Of a stretch of DNA of 64,000 nt, positions 43,001 to 55,698 are shown piece by piece. The stretch comes from Dryomyza anilis (taxonomy: Eukaryota; Arthropoda; Insecta; Diptera; Dryomyzidae). Within the stretch, counting starts at the first letter, position 1; every line of letters begins with the position of its first letter. The notes beneath the pieces are model-generated. The model saw nothing but the letters and a program-made list of their open reading frames with translations, had not been told where the DNA came from and ran no database searches. The position numbers and the translations under genes were made by a program. The DNA is taken from assembly GCA_951804985.1 (NCBI GenBank), contig OX638131.1, positions 37,231,544 to 37,295,543 of the forward strand, given 5' to 3'.

Positions 43001-46000
43001 AAATTGTCCGCTACAAAAATGAAAAAATATAGAAATCTAGTAATCGAATTTTTATAGAATAAAATATTTTATTTTGCAAATTATTTTTAGATTTAAAAAA
43101 ATTTTAAAAACCAAAAATTAATATTTTTTTAATAAAAAGTTTTAATTTTTCTGGAACCCCTTCCATTAATTTCTTTTAAAGTCTTGAAGGTCTTTGGCCA
43201 CTTTTTTTGTTGTCTTCATCTCCCTTTTTACTAAAGCCCAGTATCTCTCAATCGGCCTGAGTTCTGGACAGTTTGGTGGATTGGCTTCTCTAGGCACCAA
43301 AATCACTGCATTTTGTTGGATCCACTCTAAGGCCGTTTTGCTGTAGTGACATGAAGCGAGGTCAGGCCAAAAAAAATGTGGACACTTCACGTTGGCGTAA
43401 AAATGGAAGCAATCTCTTTTGCAAGCATTCCTTCACATATATTTCGCTATTAATTGTACCCGATGTCACGAATGAGCTGCTCCTTTTTCCACAACTGCAA
43501 ATTGCCTGCCAAACAAAGAATTTCTTTGGGAATTTTGTATTTTTTTTTATTTTGATTTTTCAGCGACATTTCCTCGAGAATCGGCTGTATAAAATTCCTG
43601 CCCAGGTAGCTGAGAAAAGTCCGCTAAAACATAAGTTTCGTCGTCCATTATGCAGCAATCGAATTTTTTAAAAAAATCTTGGTTCAGCTATTTAGCTCGT
43701 TGTTTAGCGGTTTCATTCTTGACGGCATTTCTATCCGGAACTTTTTGGACCTTGTACGTCTTCAGCCCAGCTTCTCTCTTAGTCCTGCGTACGAAAGATT
43801 CTGAGCAATCCGCCTTTCTCGCCAATTTCCTTCCGGATATGCTTGGATCTTTCTTTAAAATATTCACATATTAAAATATTCTTCGACTTTTCACGATCAT
43901 GTGGGCCTTTTTTTTACCAGAACCTTTCTTCCGATCAATACTCAGGTCTTCCTTAAAGCGGTTGATAACGCGAGAAATGGTCTTAGGGTTAGCCCCTACC
44001 TCCTTGGCAATTTTTTAAAAGACCATCTAGGTTGTTTTTTTTTTAATTTTAATCTTGCAATAGCACATTATGGGAAGATATGTAACGGACAATTTTATTC
44101 GACGCAGTCCTTATATTGTATATTGGCATTCATTACTATATTCTAAGATTAAAAAATGAGTTTAAAGTTTTTTGGAAACCCATTTTTCAATATTAATTTA
44201 TATATATTTTTTTCTAACATTTTTTTTATTCTAAATTATTATTTCATTTTTCTTTAAAACGTTACATGCAGTCAAAATCAGCACTCACGAATTTTATAGA
44301 ATTGCTGTATGTGATGCCCATAGGAAAATTCATATTGGTTAGTGTTATTAGTTGATACGATTAATTTGTATTTAGGTCAAATAGATATAAAGGCATTTAT
44401 ATATAATTGGAATCGGAAGTGTTTAGTAAAATTTGCGCTATTTTTATTTTACTGTCACTCAAATTAAATAGTGTTTTACTTAAGTGTTCAGAATTAAAAG
44501 TTTGTATATTTTTAGAAAGTCGAAATAATTAAAAACTCGTCAAAATTCGGCAAAATAAGCATTACCCACTTTGTCAGAAATGCAATAACAATTGGCACAC
44601 CGTTCATCGTTTATTATTATTTTTTGTTTTTGTTTGGGTACAAAACTCTCACAAAAGCTTAAATTAGTTTTTTATTCTATACGAAAAAAACAAAAAAAAA
44701 AAAAAATAAACAAATAACTACAAAAATGAACACAATCTGCAGGCATAGAAATTGTGTGTTTAGACAATTCTTTTCTGGGTGAGCACAAAAACGTACAACT
44801 GACAGATTCACAGCATTGTCTTCGTTATGCAGACAAAAGTGAGACAAGTAACCCAAAAAAAAAGAAGACTGCACGTAAACAAAATACTTAAATGTTTAAA
44901 AATAATTGTTGCCCGAAAGTGAAAGACTGTCCAAATAACCAACCAATCATTAATTCAACATCGTCTCAACGATTACCATCATAATCGGATTTTGGACCAC
45001 AAACGGCAAATGTTCTTTCGTCTTGAAGAACACGCGCATAACGACGAAAACAATTTTGGAGTGGCGACATAAATTAAGAACAAGAACCAATTTTCTATTC
45101 ATTTTTGTGTTGGTCCGTCGGCGGTTTTCATGTGGTCAGTCTCTTTGGGCCAGCATTTGTTTGTATAGATTTCCAGCATACCACGCAGTGAGTGGTGAAA
45201 GATTTTTGTTTTTTTTTTTGAATGACTTAAATTTTTCCAATATTACCCGTGTTTTTACTAATTATTTTATTCTATGGGGGGCGAAAAGATTTACGCAGTG
45301 AACTTTCACACACTAGATTTATTTTAAAGTTATTGATATTTTTATAAAATCGTTGATGAATTAAATCAAACTGAATACAATAACCCAAGTTTATATCGAA
45401 GCCTTGACTGAAAATCCAGTCTGCCATGTCTCGGAGACCTTTATAAAGCCAAGCTTTCTCGAATAACTTCGATAAAATAAGTTCGATCTCGTTGCTTTCT
45501 CGATTCTATTTTTTTTTAATTTTCGTACATTAAAATTCTTTGAAAAAATACGATATTTAAACATATTAATCGATATCGTAATATTTTTTGCAACAATTTC
45601 GAACTTTGATCATTTTTTTCTTCGATATCGTTCCGATTTCGAAAATTTCTCGTATCGAGATAACTTCAACAGAACGTTTCGATATCTACCTACCATCTAG
45701 GTCAAATTTGATGCTCGATATCGTTACTAAGACGACTCCAATATCGTGTGATTTCTCCATCTACTCGTATTGATCTCGTAACGATATAGATACTGGGAAT
45801 TCAAATTTCTCTATTCAATATTTTTAAACGTATTCCTTTTCGTAATATGGAATATTTTGAAGTAATTCAGTATATTCAAATGGTATCGAAATATTATAAT
45901 AATAATAGTTTGGCGCTACAGTCCTGTACAGAACTTCGGCCGAGCTCTCTCACCATTTTGAGTTATATTTGTACTCAAAGTGGTGGGACCTATTGCCGAA

Positions 46001-49000
46001 TCCGAACGGCGAGTGAGAGCTTTTCATAGGCAATTTTTTACTCTCGTAGGTTTGCCATTTACTGACGAGAGGTAGCGCGGTATAGAAAAATGTTTCTATG
46101 AAAAGATGTTGTTAGCCCCAGTCCAGGCTTGAACCGGGGACCTTTCGACTCGCAGTCCAACGCACTAACCACTGAGCTACCGCGGCGAAATATTAGTATT
46201 CATAATAAAAAAACAAATATATATTCTACGGGAAATACCCCGGCACGTGACTATTAAAATAGTATATCATTTGTACATTTCAATTTTTCAACTATAGGTG
46301 ATAAACCGTATATAACATTTAGAATTATTTTGCTACACAACAGCCAGTCTGCACATGAGTCAAGACTATTTTTATATTATGTAAAATGACTCCTTGATTC
46401 CGAGCGTTTGGTTTAAAAATGTTTCTGTAGACAGGTTTACAAAATATGGGCCAATAACTTTTGAACCGAGCTTTCATAAAGGTGCTTAAATATATTTGTA
46501 AATATCTCGCGTTCTAAATAACACATATGATCAAGTGTTATATCGAATGAAAGTTAATTGAATATCCAATAAATATTTCTCAGAACATTTTTAAATTGGT
46601 TCACTAGTTTAAGAGAATTTGGTAGGAGAACTTGAAAAACGCATTTTTTCAAACAAAAATTTATATAAAAAATACATATAAAAAAAATTTGAAAAAAAAC
46701 GATCAAATAAACAAATTTTAATTTTCCAAAATTAGTTCCAACTCTTTCGAAGAAATTGAGCGATTCATAACGAAAATATATAGGTAACATTTGAGAATAA
46801 AAAAAGTTATGAAAAGCAATATAATTGAGTGCTATACAAATAGGCATAAAACTATAAAATGTGAGCGAATCACGCCCATTTTATGAGTACCTATTGATAG
46901 ATGATTGTTTATAATTAATTTTAAATTTTATAACTTTATCTTGAATACTTTACGAGATATCGTATCCTAAAACGTAAACCCATATCTCGTAGTTGAGTAC
47001 GTTGACTAATTCGACTTTTTACTATTCTACTAAAATATATTAAAACTTAATTTCATCGCATTCGGAATAGCAGTTTTCAAGTTATCGTGTATAGGCGGAC
47101 ATACAGACGGTCATGTATAAATCGAGTCGGAATGTGATGTTGATCAAGAAAATATATACTTTTTCATACCGGTCACGCCTACTTAGAGCCACTAAAATAT
47201 CCTCACATTATTATTATTGCTTCGGGGTAATGCACTGCGAACTGAATAGATCTATTATGCCCCGCTTGATACCATGACTGAAGCCATTCTCAGCTGTGCA
47301 ATCTCCCTATACTATTTATAGGGGTTTCTGGTTTTAATAGTTCTATAGGATGGCCGTCAAGCCTATCTCAGTTAAAAACCTGATTATATGATCATCTTTC
47401 TAATATCGTTTGGACTTGGTTGTCCATTCCGAAGTATTTGCATTCTGGACACGTTGCATTAGCGCTGGACACGTTTCTAAAATGTGTTCTGGATCTTCAT
47501 CGTCGTCTAGACAGAATCTACTTGTACTGTCCGTTTGTATACCTATCCTAGTCAGATGTTTAGCAAGACGACAATGACCTGTGAGAAGTCCTGTTAGAAT
47601 TCTCAGGTTTTTCATTGATAGTTTAATATATTCTTTAAATCTTCTTAAGTCATAGGACCCAATGAATTTCTTTGATTGACGCATTTTAGCCTGCCCCAAC
47701 CATAGTGTTCTTCTCTGGTGTTAAGTAGCTCTTCTCGTAATAACTTTTTTACAACACTGTCACCGATTCCACAAAAAGATTCGGGACCTATTAGCTTTGT
47801 GGCGGCTTTCCGTGCAAGTTTGTCAGCTTCTTCATTGCCTTCTATTCCCCTGTGGCCAGGGACCCAGAGTATGTTGACACTATTATTCATACCTAGTTTA
47901 TTTATTTTACCTAGTCATTCCCATACTAGTTCTGAATTGATCTCGTAAGATTCTAATGCCATTATGGCTGTCGGACAGGATTGGTATATTTTTATTGCTA
48001 TAATTTCTATCCAGATTGAACTGGATGCATCTATCTATAGCGTATATTTCCACTTGAAATATACTGGTGTATTTTCGCATGGCTTCGAAGTATTTGGTTC
48101 TAGGTCCATATACTCCTGCTCCTGTTCCTTCACCTGTTAATGATCCATTCGTGTACCACGTGATCATATTCTTGTGTATATCATATGTATCAGATATGTT
48201 TTTCCATATCTTTTTGTTACTACGTTTCGTTTTGAAATTTTTTACGAAGTGGGTCTTCGGTGGGTCGAAATAATTTTTTAACTTTGGACTGTATCTTCGG
48301 CATTTTAATTTTCGACATTTTTTGATCCCATAAAAAAATTTTGTTGTATTTATAGTTTGAAAAATTTGTCGACATTTTCTAGCTTTAAAATATTTTTCGA
48401 CATTTTGTGATTCGGCCAAATATTGTTTCGGCGTTCTAAGGCTTTTATAATTTCAACATTTTAAGGTTTCGACATTTTTTTTTCGATATTTCGTACGGAT
48501 TCCTCTTCGTTTTATGGTCTATTGGAGTTGGTAGCGTGGGAAACAGTCGGGTCAGAAGACACGCTTTCCCGGGCTCCATACGTCCCCCATTTCCAATACC
48601 ATCGTTTACTATGCGGTGGAATGCTCCTCTTGCCATTCCCTCACATACATTTTATAACCATTAACCCATGGGTATAGGGTATAAAAATAAAATCCGATTT
48701 GTTTTAGTTTACACTCAATTGTATTGCTTTCACGTGATTTTTTCTGTTTTCAAAATGTATCCATAGATTTCTTTTATCATTTTCTTTAAAAATGTACAGG
48801 CTAATTTTGGAATATTACAAACTGTGCATCATTTCGCTTTTTTTGCAATTTTTAAAATGCATTTTTGATTAAAATTTTAATCGAAAAAATAATACATTTT
48901 TTGTGTTCTTTTATAGATTTCTGTTACACCAGTGAACTAATTTCAAAATGTTTATTCGATATTTAATTACCTTTCATTCGATATAATACTTGGGCATATG

Positions 49001-52000
49001 TGTTGTAGAGAACGCGAGATATTTACAAATATATGTGACCACCTTTTTAAAAGCTCAGTACAAAAGTTATTGCACGATATCTCGTAAATCTATCCATAGA
49101 AAGAGGTTTTAACTACATTTGTTATCCACCTATCTTATTATTTTTATTTCAGTTTTTTTTTGTGTATTCGACTGGTTTAAATGACATAGTAATTAGCACT
49201 AATAGGCTTGCAGTTAACGCATGATTATTCGAATCATTTCAAATCATCATTACTAACTTATATAAAGTAATAAAGCGTGCGTATATCGAATAATGACATT
49301 TATATTATTAAAGAGCACTGACCTAAAAGTTGTTTTAATGTATAAATAAAGTAACGAAAATAATCGGCATAAAAGCAAATTTATTAAAATGTTAATGTCG
49401 TTTCATAATAAAAAAAAACTGACAAAGCTATTTTCTTTTTTTTTTTTTTATTGAAATTATGTTAATAGTAAATGATGTTATTTTAAAGTTGAAAAGTTAT
49501 TCTCATATTGAAGAGGCCGGGGACACGAAGTTATCGAAGTATCAAAAATCTGTAAACATGTTCTACAAAATTGCTTACTAAAAATATTGTTTTGAATATT
49601 CTAAATTTTAACCTTCAGTACAAATGCACCTCCTAGTACAATTTTCTATGCACGTGCTACCGTTGTTCAAATTAAAAAAAAATTGCACACCCTATTTTTA
49701 AATCCTAATAAACAATCCTAGGGGGTGAGACATGGGTGTTAAAAAATAAGTCTCATCCTATTGTACAGAGTAACGATCAAAATTAATAACTTTTTTACAT
49801 TGGTTCCAATTTTTATAATATACCCTACCAGTTTATGCACTTTTTAAATATAAATTACTGCAGTTACTACACGGATAAAAAAGATTTGTTTGAATATGTT
49901 TGAATGTAATTAAAAAGTAATACGAAATTACCATACATGTATTAGGAATGAAGTGTAATTAAATTATAATCGATATTGAATTTATTTTTGTTCACGTGTA
50001 AACAATTTTATATTGTCCAGCAGAATCTGTCAAATTTAACATAAATATGTTACAATACCAACATAAAATTTTAATTGCATTTGAATAAACTATTTATTGG
50101 CAATTTACTTGATTAAAACTATGTTTCGAAACACAGGAAAAGCTAATCAAATCTAAATACAACGTATGTTCGCAACGCTCGTCTTAATTCGATAATTTAT
50201 CGACTGACGAAGTTGGCAACGTTGTTCAGCATTTTCTACCTACGCCATTTTTTACCATCGTTTGAACATATTGATGTTTAAAAACAAACAAAAAAGAAAT
50301 TAGATTTAAATAAATGTATTCTTCCAACATTCTTCTTGTATACTAAGTTGGCACACGTTGAGTACTCGGTATTTTCTGCGTACGTGTCTTTTGTTGTTCG
50401 TTGAGAAAACGTGTTCGCGTCGGTAATAGTTTTGTTATTTGTAAATTAAATAAATATATAAATTATGTTATAAACAGTACTAATAGTAACAGAGTATAAT
50501 ATAGTGCAGTATATATTTTCTGAAACTAATGTGAAACAACTACAAATAAAAATCTGTGTTGCGATTTTCAAACAGAATTTGGCATGTTTTTTTACAAAAG
50601 CCTCCGTGAATTCCTTGCTTACGCTATGTGCTGTACCAAATATAAAGCGAGCCTGGATCGTCTGGTTTAGCGTCTGCTGGTGCAATTGTGCATTCATTGA
50701 TGCTGTCACTAGTACTTGCAGTGTTAAACGAATTATTTATTTATGCATTTAAAAATTTGTATATGAATTCAATTATTATAAATTTCCACTGTGCATGTTT
50801 AAAGATTTTTAATAAAAATTAATAAAAACCAACATTTTATTTTTATTTTATTTTCAGAATTTCTTTCCAAAAATATTTAAATATGTTTCTATGCAAACAT
50901 ACTACTTTTTGAACTGAAACAACTGATATGTTTCACTGCAAACATATGTATATTCAGGTCGTTCAAAATCATGTTTTATTTTGAACATATTTATGTTTTG
51001 TTTCAAATATTTATTTTGTTTGGATGTAGTAATTATTATGTTTCCATTAGAACATACTCCATTTTAAGGGGCAACATTTCAATTTTTCCGGGATATTATT
51101 ATGTAAGTCAGAACTCATTACAACACTGTTCAAGTCTCAATACAACCCTGTTTACAAATGATTTATAAGTCAATTATATATTATGTTTACATAAAATTCC
51201 AAACATACATGTTAATGCCTGCAAATTTATGTTTGGGAGAGCCCTTTTTTTGCAGCGTGTATCACTTTTTATCAGATTTGATCTCAAAGAGACTACGTGT
51301 TGTGCAAAAAACTAAGTATACAATAAGAATACTTTAGAAATCGTAGTTGTAGAACTAAAAGTCGAAACTATCGAAACTAATTTTTAATGATTTTTGTATT
51401 CAATTGTTTAGAAGTTTTCTGAAATGACTACGAGAAAAAATCATTGATCTCGTAGTTATATCGAAACTAATTTTTAAAGATTTTCGCATTCAGTTGTACC
51501 TCTTTTCAGGAACATGCCTTGCTTTCGTCTGCTGGATCCGAACAGTCGGAGTACCCTTTTGCGCTCAAGTAATGTCAGTGTCCGCAAGAATTAGGTCAAT
51601 TTCATTATTATAAAAGCAACGATTTTTTGTTAATAAATGTTAGAACTCATGATTGCGACTCATTTCCGATTTTAAAAATAAGGTCATCAGGTGTCCATTG
51701 ACCTTTTCTTTTTGTTTAATTGCCATTATTTTTTTTTATATTTTTATGTTAATTTCACTTTATTTCATTAAAAATAAATGTATGAATATAGTGAGCTTTG
51801 AATTTTCACTTTTTATTTATTTTTGTTTTCGATGTCAAAAATATTTTCGTACAGAAATAAAAAAAAAATGTAAACACATACTAAGTTCGTAGACTCATTT
51901 TCGAAAACTATTTTGTTTAAATTGAAATTGAATATGAAAATAATATACGACAAATTAATATAGGGTACCCAGTAGAAGCAACTAATAGAAAATAAAATGC

Positions 52001-54523
52001 AATGTAAAATGATGATGGTTAGTAAATTGTGTTACGAAATTAAATACAATAGAATAAAAAATATATTAATGCGATGGTGCGGACCATGAAGCGAAGGACA
52101 TAATAAAATAATAGAGAGATAGAGATAGGTAAAGAAATTTCTTTTTCATTTTTTTCTGTTTTTTTTATTGTCATTGAGGATGACATATATAAATGACGCA
52201 TTTATTTAAACCAATCAGAAAGCCCCATTCTGTCGTCAAGAGCTTCTAGAACGGTTCGATTTTGCAATAATTCTCGTAACGAGAAACCTTCATTATCTCG
52301 GTTCGATATCGCCCGACCGTTTTGGTAGTAATTTTCCTATATTATCATTGCGAGAAATGGCTTCGATATCGGACAAATTCTTCGACATTTCGCAACATTT
52401 TCGTTGCGATATCGAAACAGTTTGGTATACTGGGAATCTAGAAAACTATTAACCTTCATGATATTGACATAAAACAACGAATAAAAATTATTTTTTTGTT
52501 TTTTATATTTTACATTTTAATCGAATATTGTTAGGAATACTTGAATTAATAAATCCAAACCATTTTTGAGTTCATAAGTTGCTCCGTCGATTTGCAACAT
52601 GTGGGCAAAGTATGAAAAACATCAAAAATACCGCTGATACGAGCACGTTTTGTGTCGTTCTAATCGTCACTATTGCTACGGCTTGCAAGATATCGCTACA
52701 ATTTTAATACGATCGCTTCCTAATACCCGAATAAAAAAAATATATATATGTCGCATATCCCAAACGAAATTTGGACAGAGTTGGAGGTATGATACAACTT
52801 TTGGAACGAAAATGAAAATATCGACTTCTTTTCAACGTGTGAGCAGGGGCTTGTTTCTAATGTATCTTTTAGAATCTAAGGAGGTAAATATAAAGATTTT
52901 AAGATATAACTTGTGAATGAGCCCATAACACCAACAAAAAAGGACACGCTAGAACTTTCGAAAAAAAAACGTGATTGGACCGAAAAAATCATATTTTCCT
53001 AAAGCACATCTACAATTCCATTTGAATATGGCTGGACATAGGTGTAATCGGAAATTTATGCCACGAGTTATTTTAAAAATACAATGCCGCTTCAGTATTA
53101 TTGGTCAATAATTTTTTATTAAGAAAACAAAATTTCAACGTATGGTGGAACCATGTTTTCTGACATATTATTGACTCTGTCAATTGCGGCTTTCAAGAAA
53201 TCACTAATTTGAAATTTTTCATGAACTGATAATACAAGAACAAAGATTTTAAGGTATGTCGCGTGAATGTGCCCCTAAGATTAAAAATATAGGAGCACTT
53301 TAAATGTATATTTTAGGCTTAATTGTACAAAAAATCACCATTTCCTCAATATAACTTTTAAGACTTCATTTCAATTTCGTCTGATTAAACTTTATTTCAT
53401 ACATTATGTTATATTTGATCATAAAAATATAATTCTTTATCATAATTTATAATATAACAGAATCTATACCACGGTAACTGCGCTGAAAATACAAAAAAAT
53501 GCAATTTTGCACCTATTATCGAACGTGTGAAGAGTGGCTTTCGAGGAATTGCTGGTTTGATTTTTTTTTATGACAACATAATATAATAGCAATAATTTTA
53601 TGTCACTTGAATGTGCCCCTAGTATCGAAAATACAGCAGCACTTTAAAATTCAAAATTCGCCTGAAATATATTGAAATATTATGTCATAAAAAAATAATT
53701 ACTCTCCACTTATGAAAATTATAAATACCCTACACATATGTAATAATGTGTATGGTTACCATTTACCAGGGTTTACAAATCCTAAAAATAACTAAAATAG
53801 CAATCGCTGAAACATTCAATTTCATTTGATACCCATATTTACTAGACATCCTCACAAATATATTTGAAGTCCCCTCTGCAAAATATGCACTACTGCACTC
53901 TACATTATTGAGTACATTTCGCAATGACAGTCGACAGTATTTTAGTGAAGTCTCTCCAGCGACTACATTTCACTGCAGTATTTATTTCATTGGTGTCAAG
54001 TAGTGTCAAGACATTTTTTTGTTGTTTAAAACATTTAATGTTTTGAAAAACAAAACCAAATGACACTACTACTGTAGCTGAAAATTCAACAACAACAGTG
54101 ATTGCAGTGTGTGAGCGCAACGAGTAACAAGTGAGCAGACGAACATTGAAACAAATTTCCATACTTTAAAATTTCCCATGTAACCTAAGCCTCTTTACTG
54201 GTTTAGATTTGTTTTGGTCAGCAATTTATATCGAAGCAAGGTTTTATTAAAAAAAAACATATCGGTCAAAATTTATTAAAAACAAAAATGGAAACATGTC
54301 TAGATTTCGGTATTAGAAAATATAAAACATGACATAATTTATATACTACAAACCTTTTTTTTTTAAATTAGTTGCGGTAAGTTCTGTCTCAAAGAACTCA
54401 TTTAAATATATCATAATAGCTTTCTTTCTTACCTGTTGATCGTGCCACAAAAGCATCCAGCTGCGCCGGCAGTCCCAGTCCGATAAGGGCCAGTGTTAAC
54501 AGCACCATGTAGCGCCAGAACAT
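35961..54523 (-). CDS. Secreted VWC-domain protein with mucin-like region (five exons)
   Basis: Joined exons 54523-54433, 40119-39784, 39726-39646, 39586-37109 and 37048-35961 give 1357 residues; all four introns are phase 1. Residues 1 to about 22 form a signal peptide (MVLLTLALIGLGL core). VWC modules cover 32-94, 144-203 and 238-299, each with CxxCxC and CCP..C hallmarks. A long Ser/Thr/Pro-rich region with TTTT/STTT runs and FKPLP repeats follows. The C-terminus (1320-1357) is half a VWC module (C..CxxCxC..C..C) without the CCP half. VWC modules bind BMP-type ligands or matrix proteins, and Thr/Pro stretches are usually O-glycosylated, so an apical matrix or BMP-modulating role is plausible. 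It recalls fly extracellular VWC proteins such as tenectin in type, but I do not assign orthology. An acidic LLLG-type motif occurs four times in the linker. Confidence 0.88.
37109..39586 (-). CDS. VWC/mucin gene exon 4
   Basis: 2478 bases, residues 170-995. It holds the second half of VWC2, all of VWC3 and most of the mucin-like region. The acceptor is AATTACAG|GTGGC; the donor is the GC type AG|GCAAGT. Confidence 0.9.
39646..39726 (-). CDS. VWC/mucin gene exon 3
   Basis: 81 bases encoding CVKNGTVYKSGSAMSSSN and LCTYCYCI, the first half of VWC2. The acceptor is TCGCTTAG|TTTG and the donor ATTG|GTAAGC. Confidence 0.87.
39784..40119 (-). CDS. VWC/mucin gene exon 2
   Basis: It encodes residues 31-143: the complete VWC1 (CHHNGTWYADKS..CCPYLSC) and a linker with two dibasic sites. 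The acceptor TTTGTCTATAG|CATG restores codon GCA (Ala31) with the last G of exon 1. Confidence 0.88.
42113..42716 (-). repeat. Interspersed repeat R, minus strand, split by a MITE
   Basis: Reading the minus strand, it runs from the TATACCCTACAC start near 42716 to the AGTCGGCTTAGACCGACTATA-like end near 42113. The ACACATAT|ATGTG continuity of the repeat is interrupted by the MITE at 42152-42325. Confidence 0.7.
42152..42325. mobile_element. MITE family M2, copy 3 (shortened)
   Basis: It carries CTACATTTTCGAATACCTCT at one end and GGCGGTTTTGCAGTATAGTC at the other. It is shorter than the 250-bp copies because of internal loss. It is inserted inside an R repeat. Confidence 0.7.
42985..44111 (-). 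mobile_element. Tc1/mariner-superfamily element (1.13 kb)
   Basis: Perfect inverted termini of 25 bp begin GGACTGCGTCGAATAAAATT and end at TGTCCG (42986-43010 and the mirror ending 44110), with TA at both flanks. Inside, on the minus strand, is a decayed transposase of the IS630-Tc1-mariner type. I read MDDETYVLADFSQLPGQEF (first catalytic D) near 43.65-43.6 kb, and FFWPDLASCHYS followed by NPPNCPELRPIERYWALVK near 43.37-43.2 kb. Frameshifts and stops separate these blocks, so the copy is inactive. A C-terminal D instead of E in the last triad position seems likely but is uncertain. Confidence 0.85.
45403..45800. repeat. GATATCG-rich repeat family E, copy 2
   Basis: It runs from CCAGTCTGCCATGTCTCGG to ATCTCGTAACGATATAGATACTGGG, the inverted counterpart of 8945-9290. 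The ends share a CCAGT word. Confidence 0.6.
45897..46185 (-). mobile_element. tRNA-derived SINE, copy 7
   Basis: Minus-strand copy with intact head and AATAATAATAG tail, flanked by the 10-bp direct repeat cgaaatatta (45887-45896 and 46186-46195). Small deletions lie in the body (GTGCGTG and the CAGTTTA part are lost). Confidence 0.9.
46860..47190 (-). repeat. R-like repeat fragment
   Basis: It contains the minus-strand counterparts of GGCGTGACCGGTATGAAAAA, TATATATTTTCTTGATCAAC and a short GTCTGTATGTCCG-like run. It is diverged from the main family. Confidence 0.5.
47215..48345 (-). pseudogene. Decayed non-LTR retrotransposon, RNase H and 3' part
   Basis: On the minus strand, TWYTNGSLTGEGTGAGVYG (about 48.14 kb), EIYAIDRCIQFNLD and ILSDSHNGI, then LWVPGHRGIEGNEEADKLAR (about 47.86 kb), form an RNase H domain as found in I, LOA and R1-like LINEs. 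The first Asp of the usual TDGS motif reads Asn. A frameshift and a stop separate the two halves. After another frameshift, LTGHCRLAKHLTRIGI and FCLDDDEDPEHILETCPAL give the cysteine/histidine C-terminal motif. The reverse transcriptase and endonuclease are missing upstream. It is a dead, 5'-truncated copy within intron 1. Confidence 0.88.
48670..52240. other. Intronic AT-rich DNA without assigned gene
   Basis: 49.9-51.25 kb has repeated ACATATGTTT/AACATATTTATGTTT words that look like a decayed foldback-type repeat. 50.15-50.45 kb is somewhat GC-richer. No coding signal is supported. Confidence 0.4.
52245..52435. repeat. GATATCG-rich repeat family E, fragment
   Basis: Short stretch with GGTTCGATATCGCCCGACCG and GCGATATCGAAACAG; related to the 9.0- and 45.6-kb copies. 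Confidence 0.45.
52840..53660. repeat. Three diverged tandem units, about 350 bp
   Basis: The phrase TGAATGTGCCCCTA (or TGAATGAGCCCATA) recurs at about 52914, 53267 and 53611, preceded each time by a GGCTTTCNAGNAAT or GGGGCTTGTTTCTAAT word. The spacing is about 345-355 bp. Confidence 0.6.
53720..53860 (-). repeat. R repeat fragment, minus strand
   Basis: It carries AATACCCTACACATATGTA and ACCAGGGTTTACAAATCCTA, matching the complement of 23030-23150. Confidence 0.6.
54433..54523 (-). CDS. VWC/mucin gene exon 1 (signal peptide)
   Basis: It encodes MFWRYMVLLTLALIGLGLPA followed by QLDAFVARST plus one base; the donor CAG|GTAAGA is strong. Phase 1 matches exon 2 exactly, giving VARST-A-CHHNG. 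Cleavage is likely near LDA-F. Confidence 0.82.
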
Positions 54524-54850
54524 GGTCAAAACACGCGTTAATTTGTGTGTGTGTAAAATATTTAAATAAATGAATCGGTTCGAATCTATGTCGCACTCTA
54601 AAAAAAACAGCTAAGCGCTGCTTTCTTCCAACTGTCGTCGATGGCTGTTCAACAACACTCTCGGTCTCCAATTATCTTGGTCGCCAATGTCGAGAAAAGA
54701 ACGTTCCAAATTGTCTTCTTCTTCTTCGTGCTGTCGTCGTAGTCGTTGTTGTTATTTTGGACGTGTGGCTATTTCTGTGCTGTGCCCGTGCGCGCAACAA
54801 TTTTACGTGAAGTTATGCGCAACTGTTGGAAATCCGAAATTTAGTTATAT
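54524..54850 (-). promoter_or_regulatory. Presumed 5' leader and promoter of the VWC/mucin gene
   Basis: Minus-strand sequence rich in AACAACAACGACTACGACGAC and AAGAAGAAGAAG words typical of fly 5' leaders. No TATA box or clear initiator was found. The frames on both strands here have no recognisable domain. Confidence 0.45.
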
Positions 54851-55698
54851 GGTAATAAATTCGTCGTATAGCGCCATTGTTTCCGCAATTAACTGAAAAG
54901 GTACAAAAGTAAAAGACTGAAAATGAAAAATAAGTCAAACCAAATGACTCTGTGTCTGTCTGTCTGTGTAAGTCTCTGTGTTACAAGAACATCTCATAAA
55001 CCAAGAAATTATTGTTATTACAATAATCATGATGTTAATGATGTAAAGCGTTGCAGGGGCAGACCGTTAAGACGATGTCAGTCACAACGTGCGGTGGTCG
55101 AAACCCGTTAGCATCAGGTCACAGTATAAGCAAACCCGATGCTGTTGCCGTGGCCAATGCAGCTAAGAGGAGACTGCGACGAAGAGGCCAATAAATGCAA
55201 CGCCGCACAGTGGTTCGGAATCGTTTTAAAATGCCGGTGGCTTTATGTAATTCGACAAATAAATTATAACTTTCTTCTTAAATGTCCAATTAAAGAATAG
55301 AACGATTAGTAGCTGATATGCGGTTCGTTTTTGTTGGGACTCTGTTTGTAGTCTTCTCAAAATAACTTTTTTCGTAGGCAAAGCTGTTCTTATTAAATAT
55401 ATTCAATGGTTACTTTATAAAAGGCGACTCCTATAATATTACCGTTCTTGGAATCGAAATATTCAACACGTTAGGAAGAGTTGTTCTTTTCAGAGTTCAC
55501 CTTGATGACAGCACGAAGAAATCGTGAAGAAATCTCAAGTCGTTGTAAAATTTTAATGTCAATGTCTTAATAAATGCGAAGGAGATATGTATGTAAAAAT
55601 GATACTGCTTTAATTCTAAAATAAATAAAAATCCATTTGATTCCTTTTATTTCAATGCAATAAGAATTACTTCGCGAATTCTAAAAGAGTATGGAAGA

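Larger units (their letters stand above)
40120..54432 (-). other. Intron 1 of the VWC/mucin gene (14.3 kb)
   Basis: It is bounded by the donor CAG|GTAAGA at 54433/54432 and the acceptor at 40120. It contains a nested R/MITE, a Tc1/mariner element, a SINE, a LINE fragment, GATATCG repeats and diverged tandem repeats. I cannot exclude small additional exons. Confidence 0.7.
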
